Positions 10,015-19,495 of a stretch of 64,000 bases of DNA are shown piece by piece. This DNA is from Leishmania donovani. Its lineage: Eukaryota; Euglenozoa; Kinetoplastea; Trypanosomatida; Trypanosomatidae. Position 1 is the stretch's first letter. Each line of letters starts with the position of its first letter. The notes under the pieces were generated by a model. The model had not been told where the DNA came from. It saw nothing but the letters and a program-made list of their open reading frames with translations, and ran no database searches. Location: positions 468,429-532,428 of the forward strand of contig NC_018260.1 in NCBI RefSeq assembly GCF_000227135.1, in the 5' to 3' direction. The position numbers and the translations under genes are program-made.

Positions 10015-10401
10015 ATGCCGACGTCAGGCAAGGCTCTCTCCGGTGGGTGGCTGCAGGACACGCAGGGGCTCGTCGGCACTGCACAAAGCACAACCTCCAC
10101 CCCCTCTTTACCTCCCGCCGTGGTGCACAGCTTCCCCCACGCAGGGTCGTCTTCGACTCTGTCGTCTCCCGACGGCTCCGTTGTCGCCGGTGACCCTACC
10201 CCGTACGGGGTGACAGCACAGCAACTCGACGCGCTGTCGGCCATGGCCTACCTTGTCGGCTCGCCACTGCAACGACAGCAGCCTGTCGGGAGTGACATGA
10301 CGCACCCTGCCTTGCTTGTAGCAGCGAAACTGCTGCAGCACGGCGTCGACCCCGAACGCATTATTGAACTGATCGAGTGTCGCTACCACGACGCCTCCTA
10401 G
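10015..10401 (+). CDS. MOZART1-like small protein (putative gamma-tubulin complex subunit)
   Basis: This encodes 128 residues from the ATG at 10015. Residues 1-66 are Ser/Thr/Pro-rich and look disordered. Residues 69-122 fit the three-helix MOZART1 (MZT1/GIP1) layout: helix 1 QLDALSAMAYLVGSPLQ, a short insertion, helix 2 HPALLVAAKLLQHG, then the hallmark turn G-V-D-P-E-R (usually G-V-N-P-E-A) leading into helix 3 IIELIECR. MOZART1 proteins are usually about 70-80 residues and bind the N-termini of GCP proteins to build gamma-tubulin ring complexes at basal bodies and spindle poles. The match rests on pattern only: the loop between helices 1 and 2 is longer than usual, and the N-terminal extension is unusual. 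If this reading is wrong, it is an unassigned small helical protein. Confidence 0.55.
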   Translation: MPTSGKALSGGWLQDTQGLVGTAQSTTSTPSLPPAVVHSFPHAGSSSTLSSPDGSVVAGDPTPYGVTAQQLDALSAMAYLVGSPLQRQQPVGSDMTHPALLVAAKLLQHGVDPERIIELIECRYHDAS

Positions 10402-11924
10402 GGGTGAGCAGCGCTGCCGCCAAGGAGGAGAAAAGCGGCACTTTTCCGCGCAGTGACGCGCACACTGACGGCGTGAGCCGATGGCGTCTGTCCTCCTGCC
10501 TTCCACCAGCTAAGCGCGGGGGATCTCTGGCCCACAGACGAACTACACTAAAAGAAGGCGACGAAGTCTTAGGCCAACGACAAATGTGTGCAAGATGCGC
10601 TCATGTCCCCTCGATTTGGTGAAGGGAAACAGCAATATACATCCGGTGCCCTTGTGCTCGCGAGGGGTGGGTTGGCGTCGCAGCAACCGGCGTCGGGTTG
10701 TAGGGGCCTGCTTTCCTTTTTCGGGTCCCACCCCCTCTCTCCCCTCGACTCCTGCTCTCCTCACACGTCGTGATGCGCTCTGCGAGAGAGGCGCTTTCTT
10801 TCACTTCCTTTACTCAACGTGGGTGGGGTGTGTGCCGACGTTCTTTGTGTATGGGTGTGAGAGAGACAAGAGACGAGAGGAGCGCACGGAATCATGCAAT
10901 AAAAAGCGCCGCGCGCTACAACGGCCACAACCCAAAACGCGCTTTTCGTGTCCTCTATCTCCCTCTCTCTCTCTCTCTCAGGAGTGCTCGGCATCGCCAC
11001 AGCGAGATCACCGACGTGACACCGCTCCCTCGCTTCGTGCTTTTTCTACTTTTCTGCCTCACTCTTCGCGCTGGGTCCTTTCATGTGTCCCCCTGCGCAC
11101 ACACAGAGCATATGCATGTGTTGTACCTTCTGGGCTCACCCTTGCTTTTGCCTTCCCCCCCCCGCTCACTCGGGCGGTGAGGCTGCTCTATATGCCCCTG
11201 ACGGTTTGCGTACCTGGCTCACACGCAAAAAAGTTCCAGGCAGATGATAAAATGGGGAGGAGAAGGGTGTGCTCCATGAGTCAAGATATCTCAGTAGAAT
11301 GTGGTGTGCTGCCCTCTCTCTGAGCGAAGTGGGGGCTTGCGGAGCCCAGCGGAGGGAAGGAGGGGGCTCCGGTTTGTTCCGCTCCTAAAACCGCTCAACG
11401 CACGAAAGCACGGAAGCGGTCATCTCTCAGCCACGCAAACTCGCCTCATACGCTTTCTTCTACGCTTCTCTATCCCGATCCCTTTTCTTGGATGCGCTTC
11501 CCTCTCCCATGCTTCTCCACTTTCTGTTCGGTGCGAACTTTTCTTCTCGTCTTCTTTCTGAGCGGCTGCCACTGCTCACCAACGCTGCGCGGCGTGAGTC
11601 GCGCGTGCGCCTCTTTGGCCCCCGCCCCCACGAGGAAGTATCATTGACTGACGTCAGAGCCGCCGTCGAGACGTGCGGCAACTGTGCGCCGTCTCGCCTC
11701 TCCTAATCCTCTCGCACAGCTTCACATGCACAAGTGCAGGCACTTGTACTCACACCTTTCCATTCTCTGTCGCTCAGCCCCCTATCCTCACATCATGCGG
11801 CTGCGGCACTGAAGCAGTCACTCAGGTACATCTTCATACGCGTTCGCCATCTTGATACGGACTCCACAGTCACCTGCAACCAAAAGAAAAGAGAAGGGCA
11901 CCTCTCGTGGATGTAGCCCTGCCC
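10402..11924 (+). other. Intergenic region, 1.5 kb
   Basis: There is no gene I can support. The stretch holds a CT repeat (about 10958-10980), several pyrimidine tracts (11030-11100, 11430-11530) and a final pyrimidine/AG region before the ATG at 11925. The open frames here are Ser/Pro/Leu-rich translations of these tracts. Confidence 0.4.
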
Positions 11925-13886
11925 ATGGCGCTTCTCTCCTCGAAGGCCGCCCGCAAGTGGGGATGGCGCTGCCTCTACGCCGCCGGAATACTGGGCGTCG
12001 GATACGTTGGGGCCGACTACGCCACAGACAACTCCCTGACGCGCTCGCTGCGCACGCTGCTCGCCTTTGGCACGATCGTGTGCACGTACAAGTTCACTAC
12101 CCCTACGACACCCGAGGAACTGTCTTCCATGCACAGCCGCGTCGCACGCATCATCCTCGATACATGCCTAAAAAATGAGGGGCTGTACATCAAGATTGGG
12201 CAAGGCCTGAACTCCATGAGCCACGTGCTCCCGCGCGAGTACACGGAAGTGCTCAAAGTGCTGCTGGACCGGGCGCCGCCTGTTCCGATGGCAGAGATTC
12301 GAAAGATCATCCGCGCCGAAACCGGCAAGGAAATCGAGGAGCTGTTTGTTCGCTTCGACGAGACGCCGGTGGCCTCGGCATCGATTGCGCAGGTGCACCA
12401 AGCGTGGCTTCCGCCTCCGGCAGACGGCTCATCGGCGGAGCCGCAGAGAGTAGCCGTGAAGGTGCGCAAGCCGTGCATCTCCACCCAGTCCGTGTGGGAC
12501 CTGTACATATATAGCACCATCATGACGCTGCTCAAGCTTCTCTTTGACCTGCCGACGGACTGGTCCAGGAAGACCGTGTGCGACGCGTTGATGCGCGAGA
12601 TGGACTTCACCTTGGAGGCGTCCAACGCGAAGCGGTTCCGACACGCCTTCCGCGACAACCCGCGCTTGTACATCCCGCGTGTTCACGACGCGTACACCTC
12701 AAAGCAGCTGCTCGTTCTGGAATGGATCGAGGGGACCAAACTGAACGATGTGGAGTCTATACGAGCGCAGTACGATGAGAAGCGTGTGCTGACCACCTTG
12801 TTCGACGCCGTTGGTGACATGGTCTTTAAGCACGGCTTCGTCCACGCCGACCCGCACGCCGCCAACGTCCTTGTGCGGCCCTCGCCGAAAACCAATCCAG
12901 CGCCAGCAACAGCGGGCACCGACATGGCTGCTGCCACCACCACTACCACCACCACGTCGGCGGCAACGCGACACGCCACGGCAGCGCGCGACTCGAGCGA
13001 CTACCAAGTCGTCCTCATCGACTTTGGCCTCGCCACACCGGAGCGAGTGCGCTTTCGATATCAATACGCCCTACTCTTTGTGAGCCTCTTTACCCATGAC
13101 AAGGAATCGCTGAGGCGGGTGGTGCACGACTGGGGCATCAACGACGCCGAGATGTTCGCCTCTATACAGGCGCAGAAGCCCTTCGAAGCGATCCAGGCTG
13201 GCAGCTACGACGAAGTCACACGCGATGAGGTGATCGCCATGCAGACGAAGGCGCATGAGCGGGCAAAGGAGATCTTACGCGACACACGGCGCATACCGAA
13301 GGAGCTCATCATGGTGGGCCGCAGCCTCGACATCCTGCGCGGCGTTAACCGGCTTTACGGGTCACCCGTAAACCGCATGAACATGTTTGTGCAAAGTGCG
13401 GTGGAGTGTCTGGGCCCACTGCGAAACTACGACGCGGTCGACGCGTACTTGAAGCGCATGCAGAAGATTATGGAGGCGCGGGGTTGCTTGACAACTGTCG
13501 CCAGAGACTGCTACCAGGAATACGAAAGCGTGTACGACGCCTCTGCAGACACCGTGCGAGAGGAGCAGGAAGCCGCAGCAGCACAGATTGCCGCCGAGGA
13601 CGCACAGCGTGGGCTCCACCACCCCTCGCAAGGGCCAGTATCGGAGGTGTACGCCTGGCTTGACGCCGTGTATCGCGCCTTGCTGCTGCACAGTCTTTTG
13701 TTCCTGCTCAACGCGGTTCACGTGATCACCTACACTTACAACTCACTGATTGCGGCGTTCCTGCCAGCCGCAGCGCAGAAGAAGCTCCGTATCGCAAGCC
13801 TGGAAGACCGGCGTGATCGTCTCTTTGGGCAACAGTGGAGTGTTGAGGGGGAAGAGATGGCGGAAGCCGTCCTCGCCGCTGGCTAA
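11925..13886 (+). CDS. ABC1/ADCK (UbiB-family) atypical kinase
   Basis: This encodes 653 residues from the ATG at 11925; the frame upstream offers only GTG. It carries the hallmark order of the ABC1 family: the KxGQ-type motif YIKIGQGL (about residues 87-94), the Ala/Ser-rich nucleotide loop ASASIAQVH (~150), VAVKVRKP with the candidate ATP lysine, a catalytic loop HGFVHADPHAANVL (~303), and the metal motif LIDFGLA (~365). A low-complexity insertion rich in Thr and Ala sits between the last two. N-terminal and C-terminal hydrophobic stretches (LLLHSLLFLLNAV near residue 590) suggest membrane association, most likely mitochondrial. Family members such as COQ8 support coenzyme Q synthesis, and ADCK1/5-type members act in mitochondrial lipid and membrane homeostasis. 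The overall shape looks closer to ADCK1/5 than to COQ8, which is an inference. Confidence 0.88.
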   Translation: MALLSSKAARKWGWRCLYAAGILGVGYVGADYATDNSLTRSLRTLLAFGTIVCTYKFTTPTTPEELSSMHSRVARIILDTCLKNEGLYIKIGQGLNSMSHVLPREYTEVLKVLLDRAPPVPMAEIRKIIRAETGKEIEELFVRFDETPVASASIAQVHQAWLPPPADGSSAEPQRVAVKVRKPCISTQSVWDLYIYSTIMTLLKLLFDLPTDWSRKTVCDALMREMDFTLEASNAKRFRHAFRDNPRLYIPRVHDAYTSKQLLVLEWIEGTKLNDVESIRAQYDEKRVLTTLFDAVGDMVFKHGFVHADPHAANVLVRPSPKTNPAPATAGTDMAAATTTTTTTSAATRHATAARDSSDYQVVLIDFGLATPERVRFRYQYALLFVSLFTHDKESLRRVVHDWGINDAEMFASIQAQKPFEAIQAGSYDEVTRDEVIAMQTKAHERAKEILRDTRRIPKELIMVGRSLDILRGVNRLYGSPVNRMNMFVQSAVECLGPLRNYDAVDAYLKRMQKIMEARGCLTTVARDCYQEYESVYDASADTVREEQEAAAAQIAAEDAQRGLHHPSQGPVSEVYAWLDAVYRALLLHSLLFLLNAVHVITYTYNSLIAAFLPAAAQKKLRIASLEDRRDRLFGQQWSVEGEEMAEAVLAAG

Positions 13887-14029
13887 AACGCACGCAGAGC
13901 GAAAGACAAAGGGGAAGGGATGAGAAGATCGCCAATGCAGTGACGAGACCCACCTCTCTCTTTACATCCTTTCATTCCTACCGTCGTATCTTTTTTTTTG
14001 CTTTCTTCTCTGTTTGCTGAGGTACTCTT
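13887..14029 (+). other. 3' flank of the ABC1 kinase gene
   Basis: A short non-coding stretch with a T-run (about 13990-14000) between the stop codon and the start of the retroposon sequence. Confidence 0.35.
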
Positions 14030-14835
14030 AGCCCTGATGGTGCCAGCCACCGCACCGCGGTATCAGGGTCCAGTGCCCCCACTCAGTGGGGAGCCCAAGA
14101 GCGTGCATCCTGTCCTCGGGTACGGGGGTGCGGACTCTTGGTGCCAGCGGACAGCTCTGTGCTGACACGGTGCGGGGGAGACGTGCGGTCGTGATTACAT
14201 TTGTATCAGCTCACTACGCATCGTGCCGACGACCCAGCACGTAGTGGAAGAAGCGATCCGTACCCATCACCCCCTCCCCTACAGCGCATGCGTGCGAAGC
14301 GCGTGGCACCTGCTGCATCCGGCCGGGTGGGCCGATGAGGTGCAGATGCCGGCAGCATGACGAGAGCACCCTCGAGTTGCACCACCGAGTCCTCCAGACT
14401 CCCATGTGAAGAGCCTCCACACCATAGTGTGGCATGCCGCGGCTTGAAGCGACTGAGAGCGCGAAGCAAGGCACACGGGCAGGGTGCGCAGGGTCTCAGA
14501 AGGCCCTGACCTGAGGCTGGCCAACTTCCTCTCTTCGCCCATCCAGCATGCGAGTAACCCCCCCCCCCCCCTGCCTACCACCCGCGCGGACGACGCCACC
14601 GCTTGTGCCCTCGAGCAGCACCCTGGCCGCGGCCCGCGTTGGATCGATGCGTGCAGTCCATCTGCGTCTCCGTGTGGGGCCGTTCACGGAGCACGCGCGC
14701 GAGGAAGGGATGAGAAGAGCCCGTTCGGCGCATGACCCCGATGCAACGGCAGGGCGGCTCGTCCGAGACGACGACGGATGTAGCTGCAGTGCGACAGAGG
14801 TGGATGAGCTGTGGTTGTGCACGCGCATAGTTTTT
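14030..14835 (+). mobile_element. SIDER-like retroposon, copy with long 5' part
   Basis: The first ~150 bases (ATCAGGGTCCAGTG and on) resemble the start of the element at 5127. The segment from about 14262 (ACCCATCACCCCCTCCCCTA) to 14690 is nearly identical to 22970-23375 and 23475-23810. The last ~130 bases (GATGAGAAGAGCCCGTTCGG to GGATGAGCTG) are also found at 8115-8220 on the - strand, at 17089-17190 and at 23834-23936. It is therefore a composite of blocks shared among the window's retroposon copies. It encodes no intact protein. An open frame on the - strand across it repeats in each copy and is a shadow of the repeat. Confidence 0.7.
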
Positions 14836-15749
14836 GGTTTGTTTACGGTGGAATGACCTGCTGATAGGAAGAAAGCCACTAACGTTTTCTTTACAGGTGG
14901 TGGTGCTGTTGCTGTGCGCACACCCCATTCGGTATTGAGCGGCACACGTACACGCGGGCTTACTCGCCATGTCATGCACGTTTGACGCCCTACACGTATG
15001 TGTATCCGTGCATGCCTGTGCACGTGTGCGCTTCAGTGGCGGTGCGGATGCATCCGCGCGTGTAGAACGCGTGCACGGACACCCTGACGAGGTATTGGCG
15101 TTGTTATTCGTTTCCCTGTCGTCTTCATGGTAGTTCTCCTTTGTGCTGCCCCCGTACCCGTCCTCTCTTGCGCCGGCGTGGCGTTGTGCCTGCCGGCCTA
15201 ACTCGCCTGCCCATTATGAGGCGTCCGCCAGAAACCACAGAAAGCACTATAGTTTTCGGGGCAGGGATGCAGACAGTCGCGGCAGCTCCTCCTCCTCCTC
15301 CCCCCTTTTTCTCCCGTACTCATAAGCGCGCTCTCCCGGGGCACTCTCGACTGACAGGCCTCCATCCGCCCAGAGAGCTCGCACTTAGCTGTCTGCGGGC
15401 TCACCCGCTTATGGCGGCCTCTTCCTCTCGCTCGCCCTCACAAGTGCACCCCCCTCCTCTCCCCCTCCCTCTCATTGCCTTCCATCCGTGGCCTGCCCAC
15501 TCGCTTCTCACATTTCAACGGTAGAAGAGTCACGCATAGGTGCTGATCCTGCTGCTTCTCTGGCCCTCGTTACTTTGCCGTGCACGCTCCTGTGTCGCCC
15601 TTCTCGTTTCCTTCAGCCAGTGCATTATTCCGTGGAGGCAACATCGCAGCAGAACTCCTTATCTCTCTCTCTCTCACCGTTCCCATTCTCTCCAGCCGCC
15701 CTCGTGCGCTCTCTCCTCTTCGTTGCGGGCTAGCGTGACGGTGGCGCTC
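14836..15749 (+). other. Intergenic region and leader of the CWC15-like gene
   Basis: About 900 bases. The distal half is strongly pyrimidine-rich (15410-15480, and a CT repeat at 15660-15680), with AG acceptors just before the ATG at 15750. No gene is supported. Confidence 0.4.
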
Positions 15750-16388
15750 ATGTCTGGCATCATTCATAAAGAGAGCCTACCTGGGCAGAGTGTCATCAAG
15801 CGGCGTCGCATCGACACCCAAGCAACGACGGAGCCCCGCAAAGAAGGCGAGCGCGGAGACGGCAATGAGAAGCACGTTGGCGATGTCTTGAAGGGTGTGG
15901 CAGGCGAGAAGGACGCCATCAGCAGCACTGTGGCCCTGTCTGGCCTACGCAGCTCTGCAGCCAAGTCGTCTGCGAAGGCTGCGCTAGCGCGCAGCAGCAG
16001 CAGCAGCAGCAGCAGTGATGACGAAGACGACGATGATCAGATCGAGCGTGAAAACGCACGCCTGGCGAAACTGCGCGAGCAGCGCAGTCGTCGCCAACAG
16101 GAGCAGCAAAGCACCGGTGTAGCTTCCTCAGCTTCTTCCGCGCAGCCGTCGGCCAATATGCCAGGTGGTGTCGACGCCACGTCCTCTCCCTCTGCTTCGA
16201 AGGCGCAGGAAGGCGCAGTGCACACCAATAGCTACGACCACGACGTGCTCTTCCGAAACCGAGCGTGGTGCCATCCGTCCAAGGCGACCACGGCAGCGGA
16301 AAAGCGGCAGAAAAAGTGGGACTCCGTGCTGAACCGCACTCAGGACTCGGTGGCCTTTGGGCACTTTATGAAGAACTTCTTCAAATGA
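15750..16388 (+). CDS. CWC15: CWC15-like spliceosome-associated protein
   Basis: This encodes 212 residues from the ATG at 15750. The order is that of CWC15/Cwf15 proteins: a basic N-terminus, a Ser run (about residues 85-90) followed by an acidic Asp/Glu stretch, a charged helix ENARLAKLREQRSRRQQEQ, a Ser/Ala-rich linker, and a conserved-looking C-terminus. That C-terminus reads YDHDVLFRNRAW, then WDSVLNRTQDSVAFGHFMKNFFK, comparable to the WDDDVVFKN...F..FM.KY end of CWC15. CWC15 belongs to the NTC/Prp19-related complex of the spliceosome; in trypanosomatids it would serve mainly trans-splicing. The N-terminal family signature is weak, so the call rests on the C-terminus and the overall order. 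Confidence 0.72.
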   Translation: MSGIIHKESLPGQSVIKRRRIDTQATTEPRKEGERGDGNEKHVGDVLKGVAGEKDAISSTVALSGLRSSAAKSSAKAALARSSSSSSSSDDEDDDDQIERENARLAKLREQRSRRQQEQQSTGVASSASSAQPSANMPGGVDATSSPSASKAQEGAVHTNSYDHDVLFRNRAWCHPSKATTAAEKRQKKWDSVLNRTQDSVAFGHFMKNFFK

Positions 16389-16832
16389 GCGCCCGTGGCG
16401 GTGGCTGTCGTGTTGGTCTTTGATGCTCCTCGTACACGCCCGTGTCGTTTTTTTTTCGGTGGAGTGAAGCAGTCGTTGTCTTGGCCTGCCACCGGCTCCT
16501 TTTTGCATATGGGTCCAAAGGTCGTGGTGGTGATGACATCAACGCTGTGGTGCAGGTGTAGTGGGCCGTCGTCGACGTCTTGTTCCTTTTAGCATCCCGT
16601 CGAGCAATCAAAACGCGCCAGTGGCGTGCGCAATGTACCCTTCTCGCGGGGTCGAAAGACGAAAAGAGAAGCAGAAAACCATGTCACTGTGAACGAAGGA
16701 AAGACGATCATGCCTTTCACGTGTGCGTGATGGACGACAAACACATACGCAGCAAGTGCGGCCTCACTCCCTGCCTGCCCCACACCCTCCTCCTCTGTCG
16801 TTGTTGCTGCTGTCTTTGATTTGCGCTTCGCT
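16389..16832 (+). other. 3' flank of the CWC15-like gene
   Basis: About 440 bases, non-coding, with a T-run (16449-16456). No gene or repeat is recognised before the retroposon at 16833. Confidence 0.35.
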
Positions 16833-17270
16833 TGCAGCTACTGCGATTTATATGAAGCAGTGCAGCTGGGGACCGAGCTAGTGGGAGGATAACCCGACCA
16901 GCTACGACACAGAGAAGCATGTTTGGCTGCTGCTACGGACTCGGTGACCTGTCTCAGCCGCCAAGCCTGCATCCCCTGCTACCTGCACGGCAGGCGGCAC
17001 CGCTTTGGATCAAGCCTTGTGACCCACCCGAGTCTCCATCTGGCGCTGGTCGCGCAGCGCGCATGCGGAGAAGGGACGAGGAAGGGATGAGAAGAGCCCG
17101 TTCGGCGCATGACCCCGAGATGCAACGGCAGGGCGGCTCGTCCGAGACGACGACGGATGTAGCTGCAGTGCGGCAGAGGTGGATGAGCTGGGGTTGTGCA
17201 TGCGTATACGTTTGCCGGCGTGACCTCGTGGTGGGGCAGTCCATGGCACGTATTCAATAAAAAAAAAATC
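16833..17270 (+). mobile_element. Retroposon copy with A-tail (partner of 8048-8472)
   Basis: This ~425 base sequence is nearly identical to the reverse complement of 8048-8472 and ends in TATTCAATA followed by a run of A (about 17258-17268). That is the typical 3' end of a sequence moved by a non-LTR retrotransposase. It shares its distal ~190 bases with the copies ending at 14835 and 23975. It contains an open frame of about 113 codons (from 16919) that exists in both copies only because the sequence is the same; I do not count it as a gene. Confidence 0.75.
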
Positions 17271-17482
17271 AGTTTATGCTTTCTGAAATCCCGGGCGTCA
17301 TCCTTCTCAAAGCATGACGAGCGTGTGAGAGGTGCACACCAACGGCTGTTACACACGCCTGAGTCCGACAGGCATTAAAGGCTCCCACTGTTCCTCTTCA
17401 TCCCTCCCCCGCCTGGGGATGCATGTGCCACTTACATAAAGAAGTATACACGCATGCATCACACGTTAGCACCAGCAGCTCA

Positions 17483-19495
17483 ATGGTGAAGCCGGCGTCG
17501 TTCCACACGCTGATACGACGAAGCGGCTCATTAACTAGAACGGCCCACGGCGAAGGCCACTCAGGGAAGCGCGGCGCATGGTTTCCACACGCGACAAGCC
17601 CGCTCAGGTTGTTGTTGCACCGGCTTACGCATAATAGGAGCTCTGTGCCACTCGCCATCGCGCTTATCGTGGTGCTCCTAGTCGCGTCGACCGAGCTGCT
17701 ATGGCCGCGGCGCTACGCGCGGTTGCCGGATGGCCGTAACCTTTCCATCCCGTACCGCTCCGAAGCCGCAGCGTATCGAAAAAGCGCTGTGTTCATCGGG
17801 CCACTTCCGCGTGGCAGCGAGAACGTCGTCGCTGGCACGGCAGGAGAAACCGTCCCTGTCGCTGTGCATGGTCGCTCACGCCGCCAAAAAGCGCTGGAGG
17901 CGGAAATCGAGGAGTACCTGGAGAGCCACGGCATCCATCGTGAGCGCCGCACACGCGTCCGGTTTCACACTCTCTCCAACTTTGTAGACTGGAGGCTGTG
18001 CACCACACTAGGCTCTGCAGCGCTGGCGGGCTTCAGCGTTCCGGTAACCGGCTTCAATGACACCTACTCGCACATTCGGCGCTTCGAACGGTATCTGGAC
18101 TTTGTCGAGCGCGAGGGGCTGCATGACGAAGACATCGTCGTCACATTGGACAGCGACGTTTTCTGGACTGGCGCCGACTTTCTCCCCTTCCTCAGAAAGT
18201 TCGCGCGCTTTTCACCAGAGACGGAAAGCGACCTAGACGTCGCCGCCGTCCGGGCATGGGAAGACTATGGGGAGAAGAAGGCGCCCCTGTACATGCAGCG
18301 CTTGCAGACCGAGATGCGCAACGGCGCGGCACCCGTGAAGCGTCCTTTGCTGCAGATGCCGCCTGTGTTGTACAACGCCGACGACCTGTGCTGGTGGGGT
18401 CAGCACTCTGAAGGTTTTTTGCAGTGTCCGCTGGCCTTTGCGACGCTGGACCACATGATCGAGGTGGCACGCAACCACGTTTCGAGCATGGACTTGAGCA
18501 AGGTAGGGTCACACGCGCTCGTGTGCGGCGATACGCTGCAGGCGCAACTCAAGAAGTCCTTCACTGGCAAGCAACGGTGGATGGTGGATGACTTGCTACG
18601 CCACCCGAACACGGCGTCGCCGTACATGACGCAAGCGAAGCGGTCTTGCGACGATCCGTTCTTCTACAACACCACCATTGTGCACAAGTCCAACCCAACC
18701 GTGCTGCTGAACGGCGGCATGCACGTGTCACGCGTGTGGGCGCTGCGCTGGCTGGCAAAGACGCTTGCGACGTACGTGGCGACAGAGACGCCGGTCGCGG
18801 AGGCGGAGGACCACCACACGTCTCAGTGGTGGTGTGACCAAGCGCTTTTAGGGCAAATGTACGTGCGGGCGCGCCTTTACGAGATCGAGCACAACCTGTT
18901 GGCAGGCCCTCCGCTTTCGATGAGGACGCCGCCAGTCGCGTACGATAGTCGTTACGGACCGCCAGGCCTTGTTGGTCTGGATCGGCGGTCTCAGATGGTA
19001 GTTCTCGCCCCAACCATAGAGCGCAATCCTAACCTGTTCCACCACGGTGGGTACCTGGAGCGGCAGTTCCCCGGTAGCAGCCGTTGGTGGATCTGGAACA
19101 AGACCGAGTTACTACTGGGCGAGAACGAGCCGCAGGGTCTCCCACTGGGCAGCCTGCAGACAACGCGTGGTGGCGTCCTCGTGACGCCGCCGCTGCTGTG
19201 GCGCTCGGCGACCGCAGAGGACAGGTCAAGAGGCTTTCAAAATGAAGCAGAGGAGGACCCCGACGTCGTTCGTGTTCCTTTTATACACTACGCCGCGCCT
19301 TCTAAGCACAAGCGGTTCACAGCTCATCGCAACTATTACGCGTGGATGGTGGCTGCGCGGCACGACCGCCGGGCACGCGAATCTGTGACGAACGCTCTCG
19401 GGAAGGAGCTGGTGGAGCTGTGGTTCAACGAGGAGCGTGTTTTCGTCAACTTCACACGCATGTGCGAGGACCCGACTGTCTTGTCTCCGCCGTAG
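17483..19495 (+). CDS. Type II membrane glycosyltransferase-like protein
   Basis: This encodes 670 residues from the ATG at 17483. An in-frame ATG at 17423 would add 20 residues; I prefer the inner one because AG acceptors lie between them. A cytoplasmic basic N-terminus precedes one hydrophobic segment at about residues 55-74 (VPLAIALIVVLLVASTELLW), giving a type II signal anchor as in Golgi transferases. The lumenal part has VRFHTLSNFVDWRLCTTLGSAALAGF, then FERYLDFVEREGL and DEDIVVTLDSDVFWTGADF near residue 220. This resembles the donor-sugar/metal DxD region of the transferase domain in PLOD-type and collagen galactosyltransferases. It would act in the secretory pathway on glycoconjugates; donor and acceptor are unknown. 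A transferase fold is likely, but the family assignment is an inference. Confidence 0.65.
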   Translation: MVKPASFHTLIRRSGSLTRTAHGEGHSGKRGAWFPHATSPLRLLLHRLTHNRSSVPLAIALIVVLLVASTELLWPRRYARLPDGRNLSIPYRSEAAAYRKSAVFIGPLPRGSENVVAGTAGETVPVAVHGRSRRQKALEAEIEEYLESHGIHRERRTRVRFHTLSNFVDWRLCTTLGSAALAGFSVPVTGFNDTYSHIRRFERYLDFVEREGLHDEDIVVTLDSDVFWTGADFLPFLRKFARFSPETESDLDVAAVRAWEDYGEKKAPLYMQRLQTEMRNGAAPVKRPLLQMPPVLYNADDLCWWGQHSEGFLQCPLAFATLDHMIEVARNHVSSMDLSKVGSHALVCGDTLQAQLKKSFTGKQRWMVDDLLRHPNTASPYMTQAKRSCDDPFFYNTTIVHKSNPTVLLNGGMHVSRVWALRWLAKTLATYVATETPVAEAEDHHTSQWWCDQALLGQMYVRARLYEIEHNLLAGPPLSMRTPPVAYDSRYGPPGLVGLDRRSQMVVLAPTIERNPNLFHHGGYLERQFPGSSRWWIWNKTELLLGENEPQGLPLGSLQTTRGGVLVTPPLLWRSATAEDRSRGFQNEAEEDPDVVRVPFIHYAAPSKHKRFTAHRNYYAWMVAARHDRRARESVTNALGKELVELWFNEERVFVNFTRMCEDPTVLSPP

